DNA of 64,000 bases from Flavobacterium psychrotolerans (GCF_003097635.1 NZ_QCZI01000004.1:1-64000), one strand, 5' to 3'. Positions 41,501-50,993 are shown, counted from the first letter of the stretch. Numbers and translations are program-made. The notes: generated from the letters alone by a model not told the origin.

Positions 41501-42874
41501 TGTTGAACTTGCCAAACTATTGGGATTAATTGTATCTGCAAGGTGATGCGTGAATTTTCCAGTCTTTTTATTGTACAAATCAAAACCCTCATTTAGAAAG
41601 GTAATTGCAAGGATATCTCGATTAATTTCTGCTATAGAAAGTATATAATCACTATTAATACTATTCTTATCCCGTTCGCTTTTAAAAACTTTAAACGTTT
41701 TTTTCTCCCTATCAAAAAAATTCAATCCTCCCCCATCAGTTCCTATCCAAATTTTCCCCTCACTGTCTCCAGCAATGCACAGAATATTACTACTGCTAAG
41801 AGAGTTAGTAGTATTCGGTTTTTCTTTATAGAGGTCTATCTTGTCCCGATATTTAGGTAAGAAGTTTATTCCACCAGCATAGGTTCCAACCCACATATTG
41901 CCTGAATGATCTTGATATAAACTATGGATCGAGGTATTATTAAGGCTACGCGGGTCGTTAGGATCATTTGTTAAATTATAGAAATTGTCTTTATCGCTAT
42001 TATAAATGCTGATACCTCCATTTTCAGAGCCAAACCAGAGCTTACCGTCAGCATCTTCAGCAATGGATATGATCTTATCTAAACATAAGCTTTTGGGGTC
42101 GTTAGGATTATGTTTGTATCTCTTAAATGAATCTTCTTTCTTATTGTATATGCATATACCATCCCCATAAGTTCCCATCCAAATATTGCCTGCCTTATCT
42201 GCATAAATGACTCTTACGTCATTCCCAGAAATGCTTTTTGAATTTCTAGAATTAGTAAGATAATGAACTATTCTATTTGTTTTATAGGTAAACTTGATAA
42301 GTCCATGCTGTGTAGCCAGCCACAAATTTCCTTCTTTATCTTCAATAATTTTTTTTACTTCACAACCTCCAAATCTAACTTTTTTTTCTCTTTCAAAAAA
42401 TTTACATTTTCCGATTTTCGTATTCAATAAACCAAATCCATTAGAAGTCCCCAACCAAATATTTCCGACCCTATCCTGAAAAATGGTATTAATGATAGAC
42501 CCTTCTAAATCTAAATTATAATGCGTAAATTTATTTGTATCTCTATTAAATTTATCTAAACCTAATCTGTTGGATATTAATATGTTTCCATATTTATCTT
42601 CTGAAATATCAGTAACATAATTATTACTGAGAGTTAAGGGATTATCAGGATCATTTTTAAAAACCTTAAAGTCGTATCCATCATATCTGTTTAAGCCATC
42701 CTGTGTACCAAACCACATAAATCCTTTACTATCCTGTAATATTGATTTGATATTACTTTGAGAGAGCCCTTCATCAGTTGATATTTGTTTAAAAAAAAAG
42801 TGATTGTTTTGAGCAAGGGCAATATTCGCCCCTATGAAAATCAGAAACAAAAATAATAAGTAATGACATTTCAT
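38582..42874 (-). CDS. Hybrid two-component sensor kinase with propeller sensor and two receivers
   Basis: 1430 aa. After a signal peptide (NIALAQ), ~13 two-component-regulator propeller repeats ([24 protein letters not shown]) form the periplasmic sensor to ~residue 650, followed by a Y_Y_Y domain (~690-765), one membrane helix (~775-800), a long coiled coil (~805-900), a HisKA domain with H928 in [12 protein letters not shown], a HATPase domain ([23 protein letters not shown]) and two receivers (aspartates near 1215 and 1353, both in [18 protein letters not shown] contexts). There is no C-terminal AraC domain, so output probably goes by phosphotransfer. CRISPR DNA lies on both sides; no direct link to CRISPR function is known. 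Confidence 0.93.
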   Translation of the reverse strand: MKCHYLLFLFLIFIGANIALAQNNHFFFKQISTDEGLSQSNIKSILQDSKGFMWFGTQDGLNRYDGYDFKVFKNDPDNPLTLSNNYVTDISEDKYGNILISNRLGLDKFNRDTNKFTHYNLDLEGSIINTIFQDRVGNIWLGTSNGFGLLNTKIGKCKFFEREKKVRFGGCEVKKIIEDKEGNLWLATQHGLIKFTYKTNRIVHYLTNSRNSKSISGNDVRVIYADKAGNIWMGTYGDGICIYNKKEDSFKRYKHNPNDPKSLCLDKIISIAEDADGKLWFGSENGGISIYNSDKDNFYNLTNDPNDPRSLNNTSIHSLYQDHSGNMWVGTYAGGINFLPKYRDKIDLYKEKPNTTNSLSSSNILCIAGDSEGKIWIGTDGGGLNFFDREKKTFKVFKSERDKNSINSDYILSIAEINRDILAITFLNEGFDLYNKKTGKFTHHLADTINPNSLASSTILYSYKDNNGNLWLGLSNRGLNCYNIKTKKFTHFVNDPYDKNSLVGNVINSICQDGDGAMWFGGEDGLCRFDASSQRFTQYRNNRKNKNSLSDNYVDHIFSDKKGNVWVGTRGGLNRFDKMTNTFTVYTEKDGLSGNIIAGILEDDKGNLWLGTNKGISKFNPESKRFRNYGISDGIQGKEFGRNACYNAVDGEMFFGGAKGLNAFYPDKIKDNLLVPEVVFTNFQIFNKDQVVGSNNSPLKKDISETKEIVLSYKESVFTIEFSALNYIHPEKNQFAYMLEGFDKNWNYLEDQRKATYTNLNPGNYIFHVKASNNDGVWNEKGATLKIKITKPFWATWWFRIIVFSLIFGAVYEFFKFKVANIKTKYRMANIKAKKEELEKQVKNRTEEVVRKSKELEVQAEELRVQTEALQYANNELQSQSKVLYSQSENLQMLNENLNEKSKEAEVAKLDAERANQAKSAFLASMSHEIRTPMNGVLGMASLLASTSLNYEQEDYVNVIKTSGDALLGIINDILDFTKIESGSMEIEQHDFDLHQCVENVLDVFAIKAAQMDLELVCQIDPSLPATIIGDSLRLRQVLMNLISNSIKFTHKGEVFVNIYPKKSVGDDFRIYFEVKDSGIGIPKDKLSRLFKDFSQIDSSTTRKYGGTGLGLVISERLVKLMGGAISVSSKEGVGTTFSFYIKSKITKKHLHQDDDFKIDWNGDKKVLLVDDNATNLSILKMQLETWKLNPTTASSGKQALEILEQGEVFHLIITDMQMPEMDGVMLAREIKAQQPQIPIILLSTVGNESKLKYPHLFHSVLTKPIKQAQLYEQIQHEFRPNGEQVHRGKSKQTELSEDFAKNYPLNILIVEDNLINQMLIIRVLNRLGYEPQVANNGKEAVDMQAAKSFDMILMDILMPEMDGLQATKVIRSTMSFQPQIVAMTANSFPEDRVVCLEAGMNEYISKPIKLEILIEVLKQTADKKGAMLF

Positions 42875-42903
42875 CTAAATAATTTATTAAATTCATAAAT
42901 CAA

Positions 42904-43150
42904 ATTATTATAAACCTTTATTCACAATTATAAAATAAATCACAACCTAATTAAATACACATGCCTATCCCTAATATAAAGTTACGGATTATAGACTAAA
43001 ATTACAATTTTGAAATCAATTGACAACCAACATCTTCCATAATTATTTTTTCAATTGTTGGGAGATATAAGTTAAAACATCTTTTTTAAATAAAAATTAT
43101 TGAACTCCTTTTATAAATCAAAATGAACGGGAGATAAAGCAATTCATAAT
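42904..43150. repeat. Decayed CRISPR array fragment
   Basis: A degenerate copy of the active repeat lies at 42981-43027 (47 bp; seven mismatches and one inserted T against the 46-bp repeat). After exactly 29 bp, the native spacer length, a second copy starts at 43057 (GTTGGGAGATATAAG) and is recognisable for ~23 bp. A weaker copy ending in CACAAC at 42946 and a fragment AAAGCAATTCATAAT near 43136-43150 may be further relics. They have the same orientation as the active array 4.5 kb away. Confidence 0.78.
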
Positions 43151-43388
43151 AAAGCTAAATATTTTTGCATAAAATATTCGCAAGAAATTATTGTTCATTA
43201 GAGTTCGATGAACACTTTACTTTTGAAGAAAAAATTCATTTTTACGCATAATTTTCATACAATTTAGTAGCCCCAAAATTGAAACATCATAACTATCTAA
43301 ATGTTTAAATTAATTCTCATTACTAAAATAAATTCGCTGCTATTAAAAAATTCCGAGTATTTAATCGCTTTAAATTACGGTTTTTACT
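43151..43388. other. Intergenic, no feature recognised
   Basis: The rest of the 581-bp gap between the kinase and the DUF349 gene is AT-rich with no convincing ORF, hairpin or repeat apart from the CRISPR relics before it and the promoter after it. Confidence 0.4.
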
Positions 43389-43418
43389 TTGAATTTTAAC
43401 GCACCTTTAGTACCTTTC
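43389..43418 (+). promoter_or_regulatory. Promoter of the DUF349 gene
   Basis: TTG at 43389-43391, a 19-nt spacer and TACCTTTC at 43411-43418, one base from the TAnnTTTG consensus; the ATG follows 38 nt later. Confidence 0.6.
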
Positions 43419-43455
43419 GCCCTCAAAGAAATAGGAACCTTATACATTTTATAAA

Positions 43456-45507
43456 ATGTTAGAAGAAAAGAATGATAACCTGACTCAACATAATATCGAG
43501 GCAGATGGAAATTTAGAAAACTCGACACTCGAAATACAACCCACGAAAATCGAAAAAGCATCAGCTTCAGGTGATCTTCCTCAAGAAATTGCCGACGATA
43601 CAGCTACAGGAAAAGTCATTGCAAATAATGAAAGTACTCCTATAATTGAGCTCACGCCTGAGGAGTTGGCAAACGATGAATTAGTCTATGAGCATGGCAC
43701 CAATGATGTTATAAATGCTATTGCCAATGTAAATGCTGCCGAAAGTGAAGACGAAACTGTGCGCCATGAAATACCAATGTTGGATTATGACACGTTGTCT
43801 ATGGAAGCATTAGTGACTGAATTAGAGCAGCTAGTTGCCACTGAAAAAGTAATGGCTGTTAAAGATCATGTGGAAGAAATCAAGAAAGCATTCCTGACTA
43901 AGTACCATCATTTTATTGAAGAAAAAAAGGATGAGTTTCATGCTGAAAATCCAGATTCTACAGAGGATTTTCACTACCATTTCCCTTTAAAAACAAAATT
44001 TGACCAATTATATTCTCAATACAGAGATAGAAAAAATACGCATTTCAAAAGTTTACAAACAAATTTAAAATCAAATCTAGAAATACGTTTGGCCATTGTT
44101 GAAGAACTGAAAAACCTTATTAATCCGCAAGAAAACATCAAAGACACATTGAAGCAATTCAATGAACTGAGAGAACGTTGGAAAAATGCAGGATCTATTC
44201 CAAAAGACAAATACAACCATGTTTGGAATAATTTTCATTTTCACGTGGAGAATTTCTATGATTATTTGCACTTGGACAGAGAAGCCCGTGATATTGATTT
44301 TAAACACAATTTAGATCAAAAACAAAAAATAATTGCCCGGGTGGAAGAATTGGTAAACGAAACTGACATTAATAAGGCGTTTAGAGAATTACAGGATTTG
44401 CATAAAATCTGGAAAGAAGATATTGGTCCGGTTTCAAGAGAACATCGTGAAGAAATTTGGAACAAGTTCAGCGATTTGACCAAACAAATGCATGACAAAA
44501 GAGAGTTACTTTTTGAAAAATTAAGAGGGACGGAACTTGAAAACCTGGATGCCAAAAAAGAAATTATTGCTAAAATAGAAGTTTTAGCACAAGAAAAAGT
44601 GAATTCCCATGCCGCTTGGTTGGCTCAGGTCGAAAAAGTGGAAGCTTTGCGAAATGAATTCTTTGCAGCTGGTAAAGTGCCGAGTGATTTGAATGAAGAA
44701 ACCTGGGCAAGCTTTAAAAATGCCGTAAGGAGTTTTAATGTTCTTAAAAACTCGTTCTATAAAGACATCAAAAAAGACCAAAACGACAATTTGAGCAAAA
44801 AGCAAGCCTTAGTAGCTAAAGCTAAGGAATTACAGGAAAGCACTGATTTTGTTGCCACTACTCCAATCATGAAACAAATTCAGGAAGATTGGAAGCAAAT
44901 TGGTCATGTTCCCAGAAAATTTTCAGACAAATTGTGGGGAGAATTTAGAGGGGCTTGCAACAGTTATTTTGAAAAATTAAAAGAACAAAAAACAGATGAA
45001 AACTCAGAGGAGATAGAAGCTTTTGAAAAGAAGAAATCCTATTTGGAAACCTTAAAAAGTTTTGATCTTAGTGGGGAGCACAAGCCAGATCTCGATGCCA
45101 TAAAACTACACATTGAGACATGGAAAAGTTTCGGAAAAGTACCTTTTCCAAGAAGACATATTGAGGGAAAATTCAATAAAATTTTGGATGCGTTGTTTGA
45201 AAAATTGAGTTTGAGTAAAAAAGATACTGAAATGATGCGTTTTTCAAACCGGATGGATCATTTATCTGATAGTAATGATTCTCGAAAATTAGATAACGAA
45301 AAGATTTTCTTGATGCGTAAGATTGAAGAAGTTCAAAATGAAATTTTTCAATTGGAAAACAACATTCAGTTTTTCACCAATACCCGAAATGCAAAAAAAG
45401 AAAATTCTATTGTACTGGAAGTTCGCAAAAATATAGCCATTCACAAAGAAAGCCTTGAAGTTTGGAAAGAAAAACTAAAACAATTGAGAAATCTAAAACA
45501 GGAATAG
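43456..45507 (+). CDS. DUF349 domain-containing protein
   Basis: 683 aa, acidic N-terminus (~1-110, low complexity), then at least five DUF349-type helical repeats, each with a W-K-x-I/A-G motif: ERWKNAGSIPKDKYNHVW, KIWKEDIGPVSREHREEIW, EDWKQIGHVPRKFSDKLW, ETWKSFGKVPFPRRH. A coiled coil ends the protein. It is cytoplasmic and of unknown function; the family is widespread in Bacteroidota. No operon partner is seen and a hairpin follows the gene. Confidence 0.9.
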   Translation: MLEEKNDNLTQHNIEADGNLENSTLEIQPTKIEKASASGDLPQEIADDTATGKVIANNESTPIIELTPEELANDELVYEHGTNDVINAIANVNAAESEDETVRHEIPMLDYDTLSMEALVTELEQLVATEKVMAVKDHVEEIKKAFLTKYHHFIEEKKDEFHAENPDSTEDFHYHFPLKTKFDQLYSQYRDRKNTHFKSLQTNLKSNLEIRLAIVEELKNLINPQENIKDTLKQFNELRERWKNAGSIPKDKYNHVWNNFHFHVENFYDYLHLDREARDIDFKHNLDQKQKIIARVEELVNETDINKAFRELQDLHKIWKEDIGPVSREHREEIWNKFSDLTKQMHDKRELLFEKLRGTELENLDAKKEIIAKIEVLAQEKVNSHAAWLAQVEKVEALRNEFFAAGKVPSDLNEETWASFKNAVRSFNVLKNSFYKDIKKDQNDNLSKKQALVAKAKELQESTDFVATTPIMKQIQEDWKQIGHVPRKFSDKLWGEFRGACNSYFEKLKEQKTDENSEEIEAFEKKKSYLETLKSFDLSGEHKPDLDAIKLHIETWKSFGKVPFPRRHIEGKFNKILDALFEKLSLSKKDTEMMRFSNRMDHLSDSNDSRKLDNEKIFLMRKIEEVQNEIFQLENNIQFFTNTRNAKKENSIVLEVRKNIAIHKESLEVWKEKLKQLRNLKQE

Positions 45508-45531
45508 ATTAAAAAAATGATGAAATTTAAA

Positions 45532-45564
45532 ACCTCGTTCTACTTGTAGTTCGAGTTTTTTTTT
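45532..45564 (+). terminator. Terminator after the DUF349 gene
   Basis: An imperfect inverted repeat (CTCGTTCTAC / GTAGTTCGAG) is followed by nine T residues about 45 bp after the stop codon. Confidence 0.6.
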
Positions 45565-45630
45565 AAGAAAACGCAATTGAATTTAACTTTCATTTATTAA
45601 ATATTATTAGTAAACCCTTAATAAAACAAT

Positions 45631-45638
45631 TAATTTTG
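45631..45638 (+). promoter_or_regulatory. -7 promoter motif of the 115-aa gene
   Basis: TAATTTTG matches TAnnTTTG, with the ATG only 5 nt after its last base; the transcript would be leaderless if this box is used. No -33 TTG at good spacing. Confidence 0.4.
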
Positions 45639-45642
45639 CCAA

Positions 45643-45990
45643 ATGGTTTATACAAGGAAAATAGTGGGTATTATTGGACTATGGTTGATGCTTTTATTAG
45701 CTTTCAATGTAAACCGTGTTGTAGATGTTAAAATTCAACAACTACATTCAAGTTCTCTATATACTGAAGATCAGATTGGTTCATCAGCTTTTATGCAGCC
45801 GCAAGCAAATCCTTCAATAATATTAATCAATAAAGTCAACGACTATATTTGTATAAAATGGTTGGGGGAATTTTTGGACAAAATCCAAAATACCAACCAA
45901 TTAAATCCTTATAAATCGCATGCAAGCCAGGACATCAATCGATGTGAAATGGTTTCATTACTACTCTTTCCCTTTCATATTTTTTGGTAA
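45643..45990 (+). CDS. Small membrane-anchored protein of unknown function
   Basis: 115 aa. One N-terminal hydrophobic segment (IVGIIGLWLMLLLAF) and no recognised domain; the rest is polar, with a hydrophobic C-terminal end (LLLFPFHIFW). The promoter motif directly upstream supports it being expressed. It could be a periplasmic protein anchored in the inner membrane. I do not recognise the family. Confidence 0.55.
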   Translation: MVYTRKIVGIIGLWLMLLLAFNVNRVVDVKIQQLHSSSLYTEDQIGSSAFMQPQANPSIILINKVNDYICIKWLGEFLDKIQNTNQLNPYKSHASQDINRCEMVSLLLFPFHIFW

Positions 45991-46101
45991 TTTACAGTCT
46001 TTTTTTTTTATTTAACAAGATTCATCTTGTTATGTGAATTGATACGTTTTTGTTTCAATTCATAATTTCGTGCTATATAAATAACTTTAAAAAAAATTAA
46101 A

Positions 46102-46578
46102 ATGGATACATCCGTAACAATAATCGGCATCATAATTATCATTATCATTGGAATTCCTCTCTATTTTGTGTTCCGATCAAATGTCGTAAACAGAAAAAAA
46201 ATCAACCAATTATTTGAACAATACAGTCAGAATAATTATTATAATTTTAGTCAACATGAGATTCAAAATAAAAAAATATTGGCTATTGATGAGATAAAAA
46301 AAGGATTGCTTTTAATTGATCTAAACGAAACAAATGAGAACGTATTATTTTTAGACTTAAAAAAAGTAACAAACTGTAAGCTACTGTTTACGAAAACAAA
46401 TACCAATGATACCATAGAAAAAATTGAATTCCAATTTCAATTTAAGGAATCTGACAAAAAAAAATGTTTTGCATTTTATAGAATTGAAAAAGATCAAATC
46501 GGGCAAGTTTGTTTATATGAAGACCATCAACTTGCAAAAAAATGGGAAACTATAATTCAAAATTGTATTTCAAGATAA
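46102..46578 (+). CDS. Small membrane-anchored protein of unknown function
   Basis: 158 aa. One strong N-terminal membrane helix (VTIIGIIIIIIIGIPLYFVF), then a cytoplasmic alpha/beta domain rich in Lys, Asn and Gln (QHEIQNKKILAIDEIKKGLL, quoted as marker). It has the look of PH-like membrane-tethered domains but I cannot assign it. It has its own terminator and is separate from hemN. Confidence 0.65.
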   Translation: MDTSVTIIGIIIIIIIGIPLYFVFRSNVVNRKKINQLFEQYSQNNYYNFSQHEIQNKKILAIDEIKKGLLLIDLNETNENVLFLDLKKVTNCKLLFTKTNTNDTIEKIEFQFQFKESDKKKCFAFYRIEKDQIGQVCLYEDHQLAKKWETIIQNCISR

Positions 46579-46595
46579 TTCAATCATTTGTAATT

Positions 46596-46623
46596 AAAGC
46601 GGTTCATTTGAATCGCTTTTTTT
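46596..46623 (+). terminator. Rho-independent terminator before hemN
   Basis: Stem AAAGCGGTTC / GAATCGCTTT (one mismatch), 4-nt loop, then a T run. Confidence 0.8.
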
Positions 46624-46639
46624 ATATAAAATTTCAAGC

Positions 46640-46683
46640 ATGATAATTATCATTTTAATTTTTGCTAAGTCGTATTACTTTTG
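46640..46683 (+). promoter_or_regulatory. hemN promoter with FNR-like operator
   Basis: The perfect 14-bp palindrome ATGATAATTATCAT (46640-46653) has the TGAT-N4-ATCA core of FNR sites. A perfect -7 box, TACTTTTG, lies at 46676-46683. The palindrome centre is 36.5 bp from the last G of the box, about -40.5 from the expected transcript start, the classic class II activator position. The same spacing occurs at the ccoS and ccoI promoters. Confidence 0.72.
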
Positions 46684-46704
46684 ATTATTGAAAACACTTT
46701 TGCG

Positions 46705-48069
46705 ATGAAAAATTTACTGATTCAGAAATATAATGTTCCCGGTCCTAGATATACTAGTTATCCTACAGTACCTTATTGGGATGAAACTAATTTCACCTAT
46801 CAAAATTGGGTAGATACATTAAAAAAAACCTTTACAGAAAGCAATCATTCCGAAGGCATCAGCTTATATATACACTTGCCTTTTTGCGAAAGTTTGTGTA
46901 CTTTTTGTGGATGCAACAAACGCATTACCAAAAATCATAATGTAGAACACCCTTATATTGATGCCGTTCTGAAAGAATGGACTTTATATTGTAAAATTCT
47001 TGGCGAAAAACCGCTAATAAAGGAAATTCATTTGGGTGGTGGAACCCCTACTTTTTTTTCAGCTAAAAATTTGGAGGATTTAATTAACGGTCTTTTTAGT
47101 CATGCCAATAAGGCGAAAGATTACGAATTCAGTTTTGAAGGTCATCCCAACAATACTTCTCGGGAACATTTACAAAAATTGTATGATTTGGGTTTTCGAA
47201 GAGTGAGTTTTGGCGTCCAGGATTACTCTGAAAAAGTGCAAAAAGCAATTCACCGCATACAACCTTTTCATAACGTGGCCAAAGTTACCTTTTGGGCTAG
47301 AGAAATTGGCTATACTTCTATTGGTCACGACATCATTTTTGGGTTGCCTTTTCAAGAATTAGACGATGTCATAGACACAATTGAAAAAACAAAATCACTA
47401 CAACCTGACCGACTGGCTTTTTACAGTTATGCGCATGTGCCCTGGATTAAAGGGAACGGACAACGCGGTTTTAGAGATGAAGATGTTCCTAAAGACGAAG
47501 AGAAAAGAAAATTGTATGAAGTTGGCAAACTGCTATTATATGAAAATGATTATCTGGAAATTGGAATGGATCATTTTGCACTAAAAACAGACAGTTTATA
47601 TAAGTCATTCGAAAACGGAAAACTACATCGCAATTTTATGGGATATAGCTCTTCAAAAACACAACTGATGATTGGCTTGGGCGTATCTTCCATTGGGGAC
47701 AGTTGGTACAGTTTTGCCCAAAACGTGAAGAATCTTGAAGATTATTATCAGATATTAGAATGGGATAAACTGCCTTTTTTAAGAGGCCATTTATTGACTG
47801 AAGAAGACCTTGTTATCAGAAAACACATTCTGAATTTAATGTGCCAATTTGAAACTTCTTGGAAGGAAAAATCCAATTATTTTGATGAAATTCCTGACGT
47901 CTTGGTTCAATTAAAAGAAATGGAAAACGACGGACTGATAATTATTCAAAACGATGGAATTTTAGTTACTGAAGCCGGAAAACCTTTTGTTCGAAATATT
48001 TGCATGGCATTTGATTTGCGATTGAAAAGAAAAGCCCCAGAAACGCAGTTGTTTTCAATGACAATTTAG
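46705..48069 (+). CDS. hemN: Oxygen-independent coproporphyrinogen III oxidase
   Basis: 454 aa from ATG 46705; the longer frame from TTG 46681 begins inside the -7 box and is rejected. It is a radical-SAM enzyme with the HemN signature YIHLPFCESLCTFCGCNK (CxxxCxxC plus the extra Cys), GGGTPTFF, and the C-terminal HemN domain. It decarboxylates coproporphyrinogen III to protoporphyrinogen IX without oxygen, which fits the FNR-like operator upstream and the cbb3 oxidase genes nearby that need heme. Confidence 0.95.
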   Translation: MKNLLIQKYNVPGPRYTSYPTVPYWDETNFTYQNWVDTLKKTFTESNHSEGISLYIHLPFCESLCTFCGCNKRITKNHNVEHPYIDAVLKEWTLYCKILGEKPLIKEIHLGGGTPTFFSAKNLEDLINGLFSHANKAKDYEFSFEGHPNNTSREHLQKLYDLGFRRVSFGVQDYSEKVQKAIHRIQPFHNVAKVTFWAREIGYTSIGHDIIFGLPFQELDDVIDTIEKTKSLQPDRLAFYSYAHVPWIKGNGQRGFRDEDVPKDEEKRKLYEVGKLLLYENDYLEIGMDHFALKTDSLYKSFENGKLHRNFMGYSSSKTQLMIGLGVSSIGDSWYSFAQNVKNLEDYYQILEWDKLPFLRGHLLTEEDLVIRKHILNLMCQFETSWKEKSNYFDEIPDVLVQLKEMENDGLIIIQNDGILVTEAGKPFVRNICMAFDLRLKRKAPETQLFSMTI

Positions 48070-48252
48070 TTTTTTGATTAAAAGTAAATTTATTAGATAC
48101 TGTACTTTCCTATTGTTATAATACTATTTTAATAGTGTTGCATTTCTGAATTTAAATTCATAATTTAGTGTGCCTAAAATCTTCATTTTAAGAACTTAAC
48201 ATAAATATGACTTTTGCATTTTGTAGTTAATTTTTATATTAAGTTTAAATAA

Positions 48253-50013
48253 ATGAAAAAAACATTCCTTTTAATCTTATTCATTTTAAAGTCCACTTTA
48301 ATCTTTGCCGTAAATTATTATGTAGACAAAGTAAAAGGGAATGACGCCAACAATGGCCTTACGTTGTCAACCCCATGGAAAACAATACAAAAAGCAGCTT
48401 TAACGGCACAAGCAGGAAGCACCATTTTTATAAAAGCGGGTACATACAATGAAAACATTATTGTAACCAATTCTGGAACCGCAGGAAATCCAATCGTATT
48501 TCGGAATTTCAATACGGATTTGGTTTACATTGACGGAACAGGAACCTCCAAAGCTGATGGAACCGCATTGATAAAAGTATACGATGCCAGTTATTTGGAA
48601 TTTAGAAATTTAATCCTTCAAAATTTACTGTGTCCAAATGCAACAGGCTTTATCGTCCTTAATTCTCCCTCTATTGGAATTACGGATATTAAAGTTGTAA
48701 ACCTAACCATCCATGACATCAAATGGACTCCATTATCTACTACTCAGCCAACTTCTTCATTGGAGAATGCACACCCGTTTGTAGTTAATGGTTCAGGGAC
48801 AACGCAAGAAACAGCAATTACAAATATTACAGTGGAGGAATGCAAAATTTATAACAATGTGACCGGTTACAGTGAAAGCTTGACTCATAATGGCAATGTT
48901 GACGGTTTTTCAGTAATTAATAATAGTGTTAGGGACAATAGTAACATTGGTATTGATGTGGCTGGAAATTATGGACAATCTGCTGTTCCAAGTTTAGATC
49001 ATGCCCGAAATGGAATCATAAAAAACAATAAAATATATAACAATATAAACCCCAACTCTTCGTCCGCAGGAATTTATATTGATGGGGGTTGGAATATTAC
49101 TGTCGAAAAAAATGAAAGTTTCAACAATTCGTTGGGGATTGAAATTGGTTGTGAGAAGAACGGCACAACAGAGAATATTGTCGTTAAAAACAACATTTTT
49201 TATAACAATTTAAATTGCGGAATTTACCTTGGAGGATATAATTTAAACACCACGGGTCAAGTTAAAAATGCTACCATTCGCAACAATTCTTTTTTTCAGA
49301 ATGACACCAACAATGGCGGAAATGGCGAAATTCAAATTACCAAAGCAACAAATTGCAAAATTGAAAACAACATTTTTTATGCAACCAATCAAAAAATTAT
49401 TTTAAGTTACGCTAAGGGTTTAAATCCAAATCCCAGCAATACGTTTGACTATAACTGTTGGTTTACACCTAACAATGACAGCAACGACCTTAAAATTGTT
49501 GTTCCACCTAATACCATTTATACGAATTTCTTCTCCTATGTTTCAGCAACTAAACAAGATGTTCATTCGTTTTACTCCAGTCCGAATATAGCAAACAATA
49601 TTTTAACATCCCTAAATATGAGTTTGAATTCAAAAAGTCCGTGCATCAATTCCGGAAACAAATCTACAGCTATAAGTCCCAACGAAACTGATTTTTTGGG
49701 TTCAAATAGAATCCTTGGCTCTATAGATATAGGCGCAATAGAATCCCAAATTCCTCTAGGAATAGCACCATTTTATAATGAAAATGAAACGCAACTATTT
49801 CCAAATCCTGTTTCCGATTTTTTTCATATTGAATCCAAAAAAGGAATTCAGAATATACGCGTTTATAGCGAAATGGGTGTTTTAGTACTAAACATTGACC
49901 ATCCTTTGACCATTGAAACATTGGACGTTTCCAATTTAAGTTCAGGTGTTTATATTTTAAAAGTAAATTATGAAGATGAAATTTCTTCCAACCATAAAAT
50001 CATAAAAAATTAA
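48253..50013 (+). CDS. Secreted right-handed beta-helix protein with T9SS type A domain
   Basis: 586 aa with a signal peptide (KSTLIFAVNYYV). Residues ~20-110 have a DUF1565-like start (YYVDKVKGNDANNGLTLSTPW), followed by a parallel beta-helix with many short N-rich turns (NNTIRNNSF-type, IYNNINPNSSS) to ~480, and a type A sorting domain (QLFPNPVSDFF ... LSSGVYILKV). Such folds bind or cleave polysaccharides such as pectin or alginate, but no catalytic triad can be named here. Exported by type IX secretion. Confidence 0.8.
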   Translation: MKKTFLLILFILKSTLIFAVNYYVDKVKGNDANNGLTLSTPWKTIQKAALTAQAGSTIFIKAGTYNENIIVTNSGTAGNPIVFRNFNTDLVYIDGTGTSKADGTALIKVYDASYLEFRNLILQNLLCPNATGFIVLNSPSIGITDIKVVNLTIHDIKWTPLSTTQPTSSLENAHPFVVNGSGTTQETAITNITVEECKIYNNVTGYSESLTHNGNVDGFSVINNSVRDNSNIGIDVAGNYGQSAVPSLDHARNGIIKNNKIYNNINPNSSSAGIYIDGGWNITVEKNESFNNSLGIEIGCEKNGTTENIVVKNNIFYNNLNCGIYLGGYNLNTTGQVKNATIRNNSFFQNDTNNGGNGEIQITKATNCKIENNIFYATNQKIILSYAKGLNPNPSNTFDYNCWFTPNNDSNDLKIVVPPNTIYTNFFSYVSATKQDVHSFYSSPNIANNILTSLNMSLNSKSPCINSGNKSTAISPNETDFLGSNRILGSIDIGAIESQIPLGIAPFYNENETQLFPNPVSDFFHIESKKGIQNIRVYSEMGVLVLNIDHPLTIETLDVSNLSSGVYILKVNYEDEISSNHKIIKN

Positions 50014-50278
50014 GCAAATCCGGCATGAATCCTAATTTCAGCCGAAAATTGGAATCGGACACGAACGATTGCGAATTGTCAAAGTAATGACAAAACGTGC
50101 GTACTAAGCCTGTTTATCAAGTACGTTTATCATCTCGACAAAGGAAACCCAAACGAAGAGCACAGGCGAAGCAATGACAAAATCACACAGAATTATAGCA
50201 ATACTTTTAATGATTAATGATATAAATAACGAATGTTGGCAATTGAATGTTGAACAACGAACCGGAGAAGTGCCTTAC
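50014..50278. other. Intergenic, no feature recognised
   Basis: 265 bp between the beta-helix gene and the broken helix-turn-helix gene. No ORF, strong hairpin or promoter was recognised; GC content is a little higher than nearby. Confidence 0.35.
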
Positions 50279-50643
50279 CTATCCTTTCAGGGTCTTAACC
50301 AAAATAGCTACTTCGGCTTTGAGAATTGTGTTTTCTAATTCCAGTTCCTTAATTCGGTCGTCTTTAGTAGTATCTGGTTTTACATTGTTGCTGTAATGTT
50401 CGGGAAAAGAAGCAGCATATCGGCAAAAAAATTATGTTTCAAGGCGTGGCTTATTTCCCAAAGCACGGTAGTTTGGATGGTATTATTTTTAGTGAAACTA
50501 ACCAGCGTGCTTGGGGATTTTTTCAGCATTCGCGCCAAAGCACTTTTTCGGATGCGTTTTTCTTTAAAATAGGAAATTAATAGCGCTCCCGTATTTGGAG
50601 CTGCATCTGGAATATTCATGGCATTCTCTGGAGTAGTCTTCAT
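50279..50643 (-). pseudogene. Helix-turn-helix regulator with a one-base frameshift
   Basis: The first ~75 codons encode an XRE-like helix-turn-helix protein (KSALARMLKKSPSTLVSF, LWEISHALKHNFFAD). The frame then stops early with LLLFPNITATM. From about 50417 another frame continues as AASFPEHYSNN, then an acidic coiled coil (DDRIKELELENTILKAEVAI) to a stop at 50279-50281. The total length of 365 nt is one base short of 122 codons, so a single deleted base near 50417 explains both frames. This is either a true frameshift or a sequence error. Confidence 0.7.
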
Positions 50644-50694
50644 TTTTTCATATTTTTAAAAAACAAATATCGTCTATTTTATCTAAAAAGATCA

Positions 50695-50951
50695 TTTTTA
50701 TGCTGTTTATGTAGTATAAAGCACTACTTTTTCATCATTTTTATGTAGTTTATATAGTATAAAGTACTACTTATTCATCATTTTTATGTAGTTTATGTAG
50801 CATAAAGTACTACTTAATCATCATTTTTATGTAGTTTATATAGTATAAAGCACTACTTATTCATTACTTTTATGTAGTTTATATAGTATAAAGTACTACT
50901 TATTCATTATTTTTATGTATTTTATGTAGTATAAAGTACTACTTAATATCA
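50695..50951. repeat. Tandem array of six 43-bp units
   Basis: Units start at 50695, 50738, 50781, 50824, 50867 and 50910 (the last is 42 bp); a seventh diverged one follows. Each holds a TAGTATAAAGTACTA-type hairpin (stem TAGTA / TACTA). Variants are at a few fixed positions. The array lies 52 bp upstream of the broken regulator gene. Confidence 0.9.
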
Positions 50952-50993
50952 TTTTATGGTGTTTAAATAGTATCTCGCACAAATTAATCATCC

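Noticed and set aside
42981..43079. Relic at 43 kb as a second tracrRNA
   Set aside because: A plus-strand transcript would carry an anti-repeat, but the AAUAAGG linker and terminator hairpin seen at 27931-28010 are missing.
46681..46704. TTG 46681 as the hemN start
   Set aside because: It lies in the last bases of a perfect -7 box; ATG 46705 gives the usual N-terminus.
50380..50643. The 87-aa helix-turn-helix frame as a complete gene
   Set aside because: Coding sequence clearly continues in another frame to 50279, so the short form is the product of a frameshift.
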